A stretch of DNA of 64,000 nt, taken from Yarrowia lipolytica. Taxonomy: Eukaryota > Ascomycota > Dipodascomycetes > Dipodascales. The stretch spans positions 3,534,001 to 3,598,000 of the forward strand of contig NC_090774.1 of the NCBI RefSeq assembly GCF_001761485.1, in the 5' to 3' direction. Under the pieces are notes generated by a model. The model was not told the origin of the DNA and made no database searches. It saw nothing but the letters and a program-made list of their open reading frames with translations. Positions 39,390 to 48,362 of the stretch are shown one piece after another; the stretch's first letter is position 1, and every line of letters begins with the position of its first letter. The position numbers were made by a program, and so were the translations under genes.

Positions 39390-40592
39390 GGCTGCCACCA
39401 AAGGGGTCAAGTGCGGTCAAAGACTGTGGCTGATAATAATCGATTAACTATAGGTGCAAACACGCTTGTTTCGTGACGCGAAGCTAGTTCGTGATTCGTA
39501 AATGTCGTGTCGCGCGTATGCACCGTTGGGTCTTGCTTGTCGATGGATTTGGAAAATTGTGACTGTTATTTTCGAGGTAAAACGTGAGCGAAAGAATTTT
39601 ATTTCTACCCTAACCCTTGAACTTAAATTTGCATTCTGTGGAGAAGAGCTCTGAAAGCACCAGGGGAAGCTCATGACCGGTTTAAAAAGGGCGATGCTCC
39701 GTAATATTCTGACACAACAATTATGGGTGATAGTAAGCCTACAAGTTGATTTGGGTATTGAAGGTCTTCTCTGTGGTGGAGTTTTGTGTGGTATTGGCTG
39801 CCTCTTAAGGTATTATCAGATCAAGATCCAAGTACAATATCGTAATAGTTTAACAGCGGTCCAACCACAAGCACGGAAATTTCAACATGGTGAGTGTGAA
39901 TTATTTTACAGTGCTTAATGAGATATCATGTAACGACAGGTTGTATGTTTTTTGTTATCATCAGTTTATAGCCCCATACTGTATCTTCTCGCTCACCCAT
40001 GTGTGTTATGTCATCTGGACTGGCGCATTGTATTATAATACGGGTACATACTGGTGGCATGACAGTACCTACAGTACATACAGTACAAGTAAATACAAGT
40101 ACACGGTACGATACTACTTGTCCAAGTGCCATGGTAGCTATAGACTTGTAGATAATGTTCAGGTGCATGCTACTATATCGTAGGACTGGGATTGAAAAGA
40201 AAAAAAAACAAGCAAGCTTTTGATGCATTATATATATATATATACCTGTGCAGCTACGTTACAGTAACTCCTGTCAGGATGTGCGATGCCATGATCTTCT
40301 ACTACTTGTACAATAGCTAGGGGTCTTGTAATTGAGTAGCACTGCCTGCAAACGGGACTTACAGTATTTACAATACCATGTCGTGCAAATGGACGCACCA
40401 AATACAAGTTGTATGTGCATTTGATCTGTGAAGAATCATATCTGGTGCTCACAGAGCTAGCTACAGTATGTCTCGCGCCATCGTTGATGAGATGCTTCCG
40501 CCTCTCCAGCCTCGATCCCTTTCCTAACCGGCAGATATCCATCACAGTATGATCATGTTTAATTTATTGCCACCTTGCGTTATATACAGATT
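39390..40592. other. 1.2-kb intergenic region between SPP41-like and RSM18
   Basis: Contains the SPP41-like promoter, a (TA)n tract at about 40229-40244 and TACAGTACATACAGTACAAG repeats near 40070-40090. An ATG directly followed by GTGAGT occurs at 39887, but no convincing downstream exon was found. Nothing else supported. Confidence 0.4.
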
Positions 40593-41135
40593 TTACATGC
40601 CACCTCGACCCTTGAGGGTCTCGGGAGCCTTGTGAAGGTAGGGCATGATGCCGGCACATCGAGATCGTCGAATGGCCTTGGAAATCTTCTTGTGAGACTG
40701 CTTGCTCAGGTGGTGAGTGTGACTTCCGGAAATACCACCAGAATAGTTAACGTAGTGCGACAGAGACATTCGATCCTTCCACAGCTTGACGGGATCGAAG
40801 TTGGCCTCCTTGAACTGATCCACCTTCTGGGCACCCTCAGTCTTGCTCTGGGTGGCAGCCTTCACGGTCATATTGAAGGGGGTGTAGATCTGACCTAGAG
40901 CAAACTTAGGAACCAGAGTGTTGTTGATCTTGGGATAGTTGTCGGACTGAGCCTGATCCTTTCGACCCTTGGTGAACTTGGTGTTGAGCATGAAGCTAGG
41001 GCGGGTTCGCTGGCCCTGCTGGCCCTTCTGCTGGCCCTTCTGCTGCTGCATTCCTCGTCCCATCACTCGTTTAGCGGCGGCGCCAGCCGAAGCCTCTGTG
41101 GAGTAAGATCGGACCGATCGAATGGTTCTGAGCAT
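40593..41135 (-). CDS. RSM18: Mitochondrial small-subunit ribosomal protein bS18m
   Basis: 180 aa from the ATG at 41135 (MLRTIRSVRSYSTEAS), an Arg/Ser-rich mitochondrial presequence. A Gln/Gly/Lys-rich linker (QQQKGQQKGQQGQ) follows. The bS18 core is seen in the C-terminal half: YVNYSGGISGSHTHHLSKQS and HKKISKAIRRSRCAGIMPYL, close to the bacterial S18 IxRARxxGLLPY block. It is part of the mitoribosome small subunit. Confidence 0.9.
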   Translation of the reverse strand: MLRTIRSVRSYSTEASAGAAAKRVMGRGMQQQKGQQKGQQGQRTRPSFMLNTKFTKGRKDQAQSDNYPKINNTLVPKFALGQIYTPFNMTVKAATQSKTEGAQKVDQFKEANFDPVKLWKDRMSLSHYVNYSGGISGSHTHHLSKQSHKKISKAIRRSRCAGIMPYLHKAPETLKGRGGM

Positions 41136-41890
41136 TTTGTTGTGTGTAGTGCTTGTATGAATGGGCGAACTGTGGGAGAAGGTTGAAAGATTTTGGCTCT
41201 GCTTACTCAGCAGAGACATGTAAGAGACATCCCCGACTACTCGTACCTTATACAGTAAATGAGGAATAAGGGTCGGCATTAAGATATAATCTGGATACGA
41301 CTTCTTAGCCGCCTGTTGAGAAGCATCCGGAGTGGGACGAGCTCATCATCTGTAGAGAGGCTGCTCGTAGCATTCTTGTTAACAAAACGCATGCTGCCCT
41401 CTGATCACAGGTCAGTAATGTAGGGTAACCCTGGTATTGGGGGTGGGGTGTATTTGATCAGTGTGTTAGTCGACGCCAAAGGAATTGAGGGGGGAACATC
41501 AGAGCTCATAAACAATGATACTATCGTACTTGTACTTTTGATATCTCTTCTCTTCTAATTATCTACTAGGATTCGCTAATACGGCCTGCCTTATACCCGC
41601 AGAACAGCTACCAGTAGACTTTAGTGATAAACGGATTGTGTATTTCTTTAGATCTACCTTTCCTCTCCCTATTATTGCGCCAACACAATATGGTTTCCAA
41701 TAGTAACATCTGGAAAGTATCCCAAGGCAGAATATTCACATTAGTCGCCACATTGTCATAACTGTCCCTCAAAGTGGTTTCGTGATGATGTCAAGTCATC
41801 GCTTGCACCTACAAACTCTGATTCTGAGCTGGATAGAGTTCGCGAATTTCACAACTTCTGGCCCGATCACATGATACCCCACACAAAAAC
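41136..41890. promoter_or_regulatory. Divergent intergenic region, RSM18 / JHD1
   Basis: 755 bp holding two divergent promoters. No RNA gene or further frame is evident. Confidence 0.35.
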
Positions 41891-43423
41891 ATGCCCAACC
41901 GTTGCGACTTTTGTACCAGCAGTTCCACCAAGGATAAACAGCAGTGGACACAATGCGATGGCTGTGATAGATGGGTACATGACGTGTGCGTCAGCATAAC
42001 AGACCCCGTATCCTACGCCAAGTACCATTGTCCAACATGCACGAAGACAAAGGGCCCATCCCTCTACAAACGTCAGTCTAAACGAAAGAAAATCGACATC
42101 GACTACGCGGCTATGCATTCTGGCAATGTTGACATGAGTTTAAGAACTCGCCACGTCCACAGCTCGCGGTTTACAGACGTCGCTGCTTCAGCGCAAAACA
42201 AGGAACCTTTCAAACGGGTTTCAGGCACAGAATTGACTTTGGATTGGGCACAGAGCTCAGATGGCCTCAATGAGCCTGTCATCGTTCCCAAAGAGTACAA
42301 GGACACCCTTGGTATGTATATCCCAGAAGATCTTACCGTCAGACAAGTAGCGGAGGCTGTGGGTATGGAGTCTCCTGTTGAGGTCATCAATGTGGTGTCT
42401 CAGAATGGATCTCCAGGATGGAACATGGGGAAGTGGACAGAGTACTACGAAGATATTGAAGGTCGGGACACGATTCTCAATGTCATATCACTCGAGATCA
42501 GTGCCTCCGCGCTAGGCAAGACCATTGTTCGTCCTACCCTGGTCCGTGAACTGGATTTGGTGGATAGGGTATGGCCGACAAACACTGACGCTGCTAGGGA
42601 ATCCAAACCTCGAGTGTCTCTGTACGCCTTAATGAGCGTGGAGGACTCCTTCACAGACTTCCATATCGACTTTGCAGGCTCCTCTGTGTTCTACCATGTT
42701 CTCAAAGGGCGGAAATCTTTCATGTTCATTCGACCAACAGCGCGAAACCTTGCAGCGTACTCCCAATGGTGTCTCTCCGCTGACCAGAATGTGGTATTTC
42801 TGCCTGATGTCTTGTCTCCTGACTCCGACATTTACACCGTTCATCTGTCGCCTGGTGATACCATGTACATTCCATCTGGTTGGATCCACGCAGTTCATTC
42901 CCCTCAGGACTCTCTAGTGGTCGGTGGAAACTTCATCACTCCTCTAAACATGAAGACTCAGATTGATATCGCTGGCATTGAGGTCAGAACGAAGGTTCCC
43001 ATGAAGTTCAGATACCCGTTGTTTGCTGGTGTCATGTGGTACTACGTGCTTCAGCTTTTGGCAAACCCCGAACGTCTTAACACTATGTCTACCAAGGAGC
43101 GTGATGGGTTAAATTCTGTAGCTGAATACCTTAGTGGATTCATCAAAACAATGTCCCCTACGATGAAGGATGTTCAATACCGACGCTTCGTTGCGAACTT
43201 TCCAATGGAGATTCGTCCGTTTCCTGGTAAGACCCTATTGGACTACTGTGCGATGTTAGACTTCTACCCCAAAGGAGTTCAAGAAACTGTCGACATTGAT
43301 ATTAGGAAGAAGAAAGGAGAGTCAAAAGAGAAACACAAGATCGAATCCCAATTACCTGAAGAGAAGATTTTACAAGGATCTAAACTGGAGTCCAAGGAGG
43401 AAGTCCAGACTGAAAACTTCTGA
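41891..43423 (+). CDS. JHD1: JmjC histone demethylase with PHD finger
   Basis: Nuclear Fe(II)/2-oxoglutarate demethylase of the JHD1/KDM2 type, acting on H3K36 methyl marks in yeast. The 510-aa protein has a PHD finger at 5-52 (CDFC-, CDGCDRWVHDVC, CPTC). The JmjC domain spans about 200-350 with the iron ligands His258 and Asp260 in DFHIDFAGSSVFYHVLKGRK and His333 in PSGWIHAVHSP; the Lys of GRKSF is the usual 2-oxoglutarate contact. JHD1-type helices (IRPFPGKTLLDYCAMLDFYP region) and a Lys/Glu tail follow. The start is the first ATG. Convergent with the pheromone gene. Confidence 0.93.
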   Translation: MPNRCDFCTSSSTKDKQQWTQCDGCDRWVHDVCVSITDPVSYAKYHCPTCTKTKGPSLYKRQSKRKKIDIDYAAMHSGNVDMSLRTRHVHSSRFTDVAASAQNKEPFKRVSGTELTLDWAQSSDGLNEPVIVPKEYKDTLGMYIPEDLTVRQVAEAVGMESPVEVINVVSQNGSPGWNMGKWTEYYEDIEGRDTILNVISLEISASALGKTIVRPTLVRELDLVDRVWPTNTDAARESKPRVSLYALMSVEDSFTDFHIDFAGSSVFYHVLKGRKSFMFIRPTARNLAAYSQWCLSADQNVVFLPDVLSPDSDIYTVHLSPGDTMYIPSGWIHAVHSPQDSLVVGGNFITPLNMKTQIDIAGIEVRTKVPMKFRYPLFAGVMWYYVLQLLANPERLNTMSTKERDGLNSVAEYLSGFIKTMSPTMKDVQYRRFVANFPMEIRPFPGKTLLDYCAMLDFYPKGVQETVDIDIRKKKGESKEKHKIESQLPEEKILQGSKLESKEEVQTENF

Positions 43424-43515
43424 TCCTTTTCAGAATTGGAATATATTAAAAGAATTACCAGTGTTGACGCTATGGAATGTCCCGCATATCCTTATTGCCG
43501 GTCTGGAAGGTCGAT

Positions 43516-44064
43516 TTACCAGTTGGGCTCACCGTAACCAGGCAGCCAGAACCATCGCCAAGCCTCAGGGTTGGCCTCACGCTTCTCCTTATCGACGTCA
43601 GCGGGCATAGCATCGCGCTTCCAGTTGGGCTCACCGTAGCCAGGCAGCCAGAACCATCGCCAAGCCTCAGGGTTGGCCTCACGCTTCTCCTTATCGACGT
43701 CAGCGGGCATAGCATCGCGCTTCCAGTTGGGCTCACCGTAGCCAGGCAGCCAGAACCATCGCCAAGCCTCAGGGTTGGCCTCTCGCTTGGCAAGACCCTC
43801 TGATCCGATCAGAGTAGTGTCGACAATGAGCAAAGATCGAGTGCCGTCGTCGTCCTCGACAATGAAGAACTGCTCGTTATCGTTGGTGAAGAGGACATTC
43901 TGAAGAACACCCTGAAGACCCTGGAGCTGCTTGGGGAGGTCGTCCATGTTGGGAGCCGCAGGCGCCTCAGGGGCGACAGGGACCTCAGCAGCAGGCTCCT
44001 GCGCAATGGGAGCAGCAATGGCAACAGCAGCCATGATTGAAAGGGCAATAGTAGAGAACTTCAT
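43516..44064 (-). CDS. MFalpha: Alpha-type mating pheromone precursor (three WRWFWLPGYGEPNW repeats)
   Basis: 182-aa secreted precursor with the plan of yeast alpha-factor. A signal peptide occupies 1-18 (MKFSTIALSIMAAVAIAA), and an Ala/Pro/Glu pro-region extends to about 92. Three copies of the 14-mer WRWFWLPGYGEPNW lie at 101-114, 135-148 and 169-182, the last ending at the stop. Each is preceded by KR-EANPEA: a Kex2 site (Lys-Arg) then Glu-Ala, Asn-Pro and Glu-Ala, dipeptides of the kind Ste13 removes. Spacers KRDAMPADVDKE separate repeats. Mature peptide ends are inferred. Expression is expected in one mating type; a (CCAA)n tract and a TATA box lie upstream. Confidence 0.93.
   Translation of the reverse strand: MKFSTIALSIMAAVAIAAPIAQEPAAEVPVAPEAPAAPNMDDLPKQLQGLQGVLQNVLFTNDNEQFFIVEDDDGTRSLLIVDTTLIGSEGLAKREANPEAWRWFWLPGYGEPNWKRDAMPADVDKEKREANPEAWRWFWLPGYGEPNWKRDAMPADVDKEKREANPEAWRWFWLPGYGEPNW
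43519..43788 (-). repeat. Tandem 102-bp repeats within the pheromone gene
   Basis: Period of 102 bp (34 codons), two full units plus a partial third. The overlapping parts of the units differ at only about one position in the stretches I compared, implying recent homogenisation or duplication. Confidence 0.85.
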
Positions 44065-44074
44065 TGGAATAATG

Positions 44075-44108
44075 TTGGTTGGTTGGTTGGTTGGTTGGTT
44101 GGTTGGTT
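44075..44108 (-). repeat. (CCAA)n tract in the pheromone 5' leader
   Basis: About eight TTGG units on the plus strand (CCAA on the sense strand), starting 11 bp upstream of the pheromone ATG. Probably within the 5' UTR. Confidence 0.8.
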
Positions 44109-44162
44109 AATTGGTATTGAGAGACTGTTGGTTTATGATAAATTGGAAGGGCTCCCATGGTG

Positions 44163-44170
44163 TTTATATA
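44163..44170 (-). promoter_or_regulatory. TATA box of the pheromone gene
   Basis: Minus-strand TATATAAA about 100 bp upstream of the pheromone ATG. Confidence 0.5.
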
Positions 44171-45421
44171 TTTCTTCCGTGTCTCTTGTTCTCATTGCTT
44201 TTACGGTGTGGCAGAGCTGATTGTCGCCAAGATCCCCTACTGGTGCATGATAGTAATGGAGCGGCTGGCATGACCTAACAGAGAACAACAGGTGTCTGGT
44301 GATAAGTTCATTGGTTTACCGAAATAGTAATTATCGGGCATGCATGCAGATGCTCGTTTTACGACTGTAACAAGTAATAAACCAATATGCACAAAATCAG
44401 ATCAACGTATCGAGGTCAAGAACCAGCATCTCGCTGTAAAACACACCATTACATATACGTCAATTCACTCAGAAACTATCGATGTGTCTTTGTCTTTGCA
44501 TCTACAAGTAGAGATTAATCAACTCGAATAGCATAATACTGGCATGCTCAGAAACATGATGCCACAATGCCTTTTACTTTTCCATTTACTTACATTGCTC
44601 TTCATTTGCAGCCTATATAAGGTTATTATCGCAACGAAATATTTCCTATTTGGGCATTCAAACATCCACACACGCATAATCCTACATGCAAAACTCTGAA
44701 GTTTTGCGTATCAGCGGTGCAACGGGAAGGTTCCTGTGCATTGAGAGAAATATTAGCGAAGTATCTCATTGTTCTGCGATCAATATCATGGGTACCCCTT
44801 AGCCTCATAGACTGGGGTAGAGCAATGTTGTACGCTGGAAGATTGTAATACGTACTCTTTGTGCATTTGATCGTGTCAAACTCACTGATCAAGGAAGATA
44901 CTGTAACAAGACTTTCCATATATCATACTATACGCTGTAAATATTTATCTTAAAACTCGATTGACTTCAATGAAGCTCACTGTACAACCGGTTACTAAGC
45001 CGAACAAAAGCTCATCAAGTCGACAGTGTAGTCAAAAATTGTACAAATGATCTTGTTTTACCCTACTTGTATTTCTGATGGGCTGACTCGCATAATTGGT
45101 TGTATCTTTAAGCACAATATTGCGTGAGGCATATACAGTACATACTTTAAAACCTGATGTTGAACCATGGGACTCTCTCGCGCTCCATCTAAACGTGGAT
45201 ACCGTAAATCATGCAATATAACACACTGAGGACGTCCGAAAATATATTCACTGATAATTTACCATTCATTCAGCTTCTATAACCAATCAAAAGACAATTA
45301 ATCAATCGACTGCAAATATATATATTGGTTCCAACACACACACCAACATCCAGGTTTAATGATGATTTGTATCACGTGACTCGGTCTTAGAACTGCGTGT
45401 TTTATAATGAATTTTCCAGAC
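44171..45421. other. 1.25-kb gene-poor region between pheromone gene and solo LTR
   Basis: AT-rich DNA with no convincing gene. A 97-aa frame on the minus strand (44626-44919) has no recognisable content. The target-site copy CAGAC of the adjacent LTR ends this stretch. Confidence 0.35.
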
Positions 45422-45762
45422 TGTAACGATTCAGAAGCTAGTCATAAGGTGTTATGATTAGTCATGTGCCTTGGCACGTGACTGGACGATGATGACGTCC
45501 TCCGGACGTCATGAGTGTGTCATTATGGGATGAATACTTGGTATCGCGTGGCAGGGTCACGTGGATAGGTGACGTGCTTTACAGAGTTTAGGGTTGAAGA
45601 TGCCGTATATATAGCCACCACTCACAATATATGTAAGTTAAGTTATGTTTATACGACTTCCGGAGCTCGTACTATTGGTGTACTGTTCTGTAGAGTAGGA
45701 CGAGCGGTTCCTGCTCGTACCTAGGGATATCTTGAGGATTGACCCATCACCGATCCGTTACA
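45422..45762 (+). mobile_element. Solo LTR, probable Ty3-type retroelement
   Basis: 341 bp bounded by TGTAACG and CGTTACA, a perfect 7-bp inverted terminal pair, and flanked by a perfect 5-bp direct repeat CAGAC (45417-45421 and 45763-45767). It has a TATATATA-type promoter element near 45604. No internal element remains, so it is a solo LTR left by recombination. Its 3' end is 8 bp before the tRNA-Asp gene, the placement favoured by Ty3-like elements. The intact target repeat suggests moderate age. Its first 46 bp recur at 11659-11704. Confidence 0.82.
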
Positions 45763-45770
45763 CAGACATA

Positions 45771-45856
45771 TCCGCAATAGTTTAGTGGCTAGAATTTCCG
45801 CCTGTCAGGTATATACCAGCACGCGGGGGACCGGAGTTCAATTCTCCGTTGCGGAG
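45771..45856 (+). tRNA. tRNA-Asp (GTC), 14-nt intron, 5' half of a tRNA-5S unit
   Basis: Exons are identical to those of the tRNA-Asp at 11719 (72-nt mature tRNA, anticodon GTC at 45804-45806). The intron at 45808-45821 differs in sequence and length, with a GGTATATACC palindrome in place of the other copy's GGAC/GTTC hairpin. Four bases (TTTC) separate it from a 5S rRNA, so this is a dicistronic tRNA-5S gene. Confidence 0.95.
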
Positions 45857-45860
45857 TTTC

Positions 45861-45978
45861 GGTTACGACCATATCTTGGTGAAAATACGGCTTCCCGTCC
45901 GATCAGCCATAGTCAAGCACCAGAGAGCCTAGTTAGTATTATAGTGGGAGACCATACGAGAATCCTGGGTGTTGTAAT
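45861..45978 (+). rRNA. 5S ribosomal RNA, fused downstream of tRNA-Asp
   Basis: 118 nt starting GGTTACGACCATATC with the conserved CCCGTCCGATC and GTGGGAGACCATACGAG blocks, ending GGTGTTGTAAT. Helix I can form between GTTACGAC and GTTGTAAT. Probably transcribed from the upstream tRNA promoter. Confidence 0.95.
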
Positions 45979-45985
45979 TTTTTTT
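45978..45985 (+). terminator. Pol III terminator of the tRNA-Asp-5S unit
   Basis: Run of eight T at the 5S 3' end; the only T-run of that length in the unit. Confidence 0.75.
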
Positions 45986-46198
45986 CAATTGAGGCTGGTA
46001 TTTTTTGGTTTATACACCTATTAGTTGAGTAAGCCAGACACTACTGACACAATCGTACAGTGGCTACAATAGTAGAAGTACACCGGTACGTACTTCACAA
46101 TGTACGGTATGTACTGGTATGTATGGAATGTACTGTAGTCAAATATCAAACCCCATCATACTCCATGTCATTTTCTATGTGATCCAAGACTTGTCCGT

Positions 46199-47506
46199 CT
46201 AGTTCTCAAGAGGAAGGTCCTCATGCTTGAAAGGCTTGTCACCACCAGCTCCTAGGTAGGAGGCGGCAATCTGGCCGTTACCCTTGAGAATGTACTGGTA
46301 GTTTACCAGACCTTCGAGTCCAACGGGGCCTCGGGCGTGGATCTTGTTGGTAGAAACACCGACCTCAGTGCCGAATCCGTATCGGAAACCGTCAGCGAAT
46401 CGAGTGGAGGCGTTCCAGTAGACTCCAGCAGAGTCGATACCCTTGAGGAACTTGCCTGCGGTAGTTTCGTTGTCGGTAATAATACAGTCAGTGTGTGACG
46501 AGCCGTGGGAGTTGATGTGGGCCATGGCGTCCTCGACGGTGGGCACGGACTTGGCGGCGATGATGTGGGCCAGGAATTCGGTCTTGAAGTCCTCCTCAGT
46601 GGCAGTCTTGCAGTGGGACTTGAGGTCAGCGGGAAGAGCTTCAATGAGCTCGGGGGTGGCTCGAATCTCGACGTTGGCGTCCACGAGAGCAGAGGCAACG
46701 GTGGGCCACTTGTCGGAGATGACCTTCTCGTTGATCAGCAGAGTCTCGACGGAATTGCATCCAGCGGGGTAGTTAGTCTTGGCATCGACAACGATATCGG
46801 CAGCCATCTTGGCATTGGCGTCCTGGTCGACGTAAATGGCGCAGATACCGTCGGCGTGGCCCATGACGGGGATCTTGGTGTTGTCCTTGATGTGTTTGAC
46901 GAGCTCGTTGGAGCCTCGGGGGATGACCAGGTCAATGTACTGATCCTGGGACAGGAGAGAGGAGACCTCGTCCCGGGTGGCAATGAGCTGGATGGCTCCG
47001 GGGGGAACCTTGGACTTTTCCAGTGCCTTGGTGACGGCCTTGGCAATGGCGGTGAAAGAGTGCAGAGACTCCTTACCTCCCTTGAGGATGGCAGCGTTAC
47101 CAGACTTAATAGCAAGAGCAGTGATGTTGGCAATGACCTCAGGTCGGGCCTCGAAGATGACGAGTAGGACTCCAACGGGACAGGTGAGTCGGTACAGCTC
47201 AAGGTTGTCGTCCAGCTTTCGGGCGAGAGTCACCTTTCCAACGGGATCGTCGAGAGAGGCGACATCGAGAATACCCTGCAGCATGGAGTCGTACTTGTCG
47301 CCGGTGGACAGATCGAGTCGCTTGATGAGAGAAGGAGACAGGTTGGCGGATTTAGCAGCATCGAGATCCTTGACATTGGCAGCAATGACCTCGTCCTTGG
47401 CCTCTCGAAGAGCATCGTGGACCATTTTGAGGGTGGCAGTTCGGTCATCGTTGGACACGGTTTTCAGCACCGTGGCGGCGAGGTGGGCTTTCTGTGCGAT
47501 TTCCAT
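46199..47506 (-). CDS. PRO2: Gamma-glutamyl phosphate reductase
   Basis: Cytosolic NADPH-dependent enzyme that reduces gamma-glutamyl phosphate to glutamate-5-semialdehyde in proline synthesis. The start is the ATG at 47506 (MEIAQKAHLAATVLKT), giving 435 aa; S. cerevisiae has 456. The ProA family blocks are present: CPVGVLLVIFEARPEVIANI, AILKGGKESLHS, IPVMGHADGICAIYVD, NYPAGCNSVETLLI with the catalytic Cys near 250, and GTEVGVSTNKIHARGPVGLE. The open frame continues upstream to 47605 but without conservation. Confidence 0.96.
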   Translation of the reverse strand: MEIAQKAHLAATVLKTVSNDDRTATLKMVHDALREAKDEVIAANVKDLDAAKSANLSPSLIKRLDLSTGDKYDSMLQGILDVASLDDPVGKVTLARKLDDNLELYRLTCPVGVLLVIFEARPEVIANITALAIKSGNAAILKGGKESLHSFTAIAKAVTKALEKSKVPPGAIQLIATRDEVSSLLSQDQYIDLVIPRGSNELVKHIKDNTKIPVMGHADGICAIYVDQDANAKMAADIVVDAKTNYPAGCNSVETLLINEKVISDKWPTVASALVDANVEIRATPELIEALPADLKSHCKTATEEDFKTEFLAHIIAAKSVPTVEDAMAHINSHGSSHTDCIITDNETTAGKFLKGIDSAGVYWNASTRFADGFRYGFGTEVGVSTNKIHARGPVGLEGLVNYQYILKGNGQIAASYLGAGGDKPFKHEDLPLEN

Positions 47507-48086
47507 TTTTTTTGTATGATCCCAATATGTGGTGACAAATGTATAGTGATGTGTGAAGATTGAGATAGGCCATAATGTGGAGAGATTGGTCACACTTGCT
47601 ACCAATTATGCTTTGGGTTAGGGTGAGTTGTTGGGGGCTGGAGAGCTTCATGGGGCGTTTGGGGCATTTATGTGAGGTTTTGGAGAACGATTAAAATGAT
47701 TTAATAGTATGGTTGGTTGACTTATCAACTTTCCAATTCGAGAATATCGACTTTTCCTCGTTGATGACGTCACCATGTGCGGCCATGGAATCAGTTAACC
47801 TCTGGTAGCAGCATCTTAGAGGCATCCCAACTTTGCTGGGTCCAAGGTTCAACACGAGGGATGGGAAAATTGTGGAGCGATATACTTGTAGTGTTGGCCA
47901 TCGCATGGGAGCTGTCAATGACTGTTTGTTTGATACACCCGAAGTAAATAATGGTCTGTGTAAATGATTAGCAACTTATCATACACGATATATTGTCAGA
48001 ATTTCCCGTTCTGTCCTGTCGTTCAGGAACAACCTCGGCTTAGCAGGAGGCTAAATTTCTTCGAAGTTTGTTGTCTACGTCTTCTA
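47507..48086. other. Intergenic region upstream of PRO2
   Basis: 580 bp with the PRO2 promoter and no supported gene. A minus-strand CTAACGCGTAG near 48112 resembles a branch point plus 3' splice site, with GTAAGT close after it; whether they belong to a transcript is unclear. Confidence 0.3.
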
Positions 48087-48362
48087 TCACCGCCACTTAC
48101 AGTCACCTATACTACGCGTTAGTTGTGCTATGAAATAGGTATTATTACTGAATAAATATGTTGTAGCATTTAACCGCTCAAGCTCGCCCTCTACCCTAGC
48201 CTTTGCATCTTCTAATGCCCTCGTTCCCTTCTCGGCTGCCTCCACGATCTCCGCTCTAATCTTCAACTCTTGTCGAATCTTCCTCACATTCTCCTCGGGC
48301 ACCACTTTGCAGTTTGCTACAAATAGTAGGAGGTGAACGGGAGATTCCACACTTCCCGTGTT
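48087..48362 (-). CDS. Coiled-coil ORF directly after the BTB gene, possible continuation
   Basis: A 91-codon open frame without its own ATG at the start, in a different frame from the BTB gene and abutting its stop. The middle looks coding and helical (EENVRKIRQELKIRAEIVEA then GTRALEDAKARVEGELERLN). It may be the true C-terminus of the BTB protein reached by an unrecognised splice or an assembly frameshift, or an independent small gene starting elsewhere. No CTAAC-type splice site lies where it would be needed. Confidence 0.3.
   Translation of the reverse strand, partial: NTGSVESPVHLLLFVANCKVVPEENVRKIRQELKIRAEIVEAAEKGTRALEDAKARVEGELERLNATTYLFSNNTYFIAQLTRSIGDCKWR

Noticed and set aside
39887-39950. 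ATG followed at once by GTGAGT, a possible start-codon intron
   Set aside because: Acceptor candidates give only a 30-40-aa hydrophobic frame or an immediate stop, with no known family.
39929-40263. Stretch bounded by TGTAACG and CGTTACA, like the solo LTR termini
   Set aside because: Interior does not resemble the LTR and flanks show no 5-bp target repeat; termini match by chance.
44626-44919. 97-aa minus-strand frame in the pheromone-LTR spacer
   Set aside because: AT-rich, no domain, no promoter signal; likely chance.
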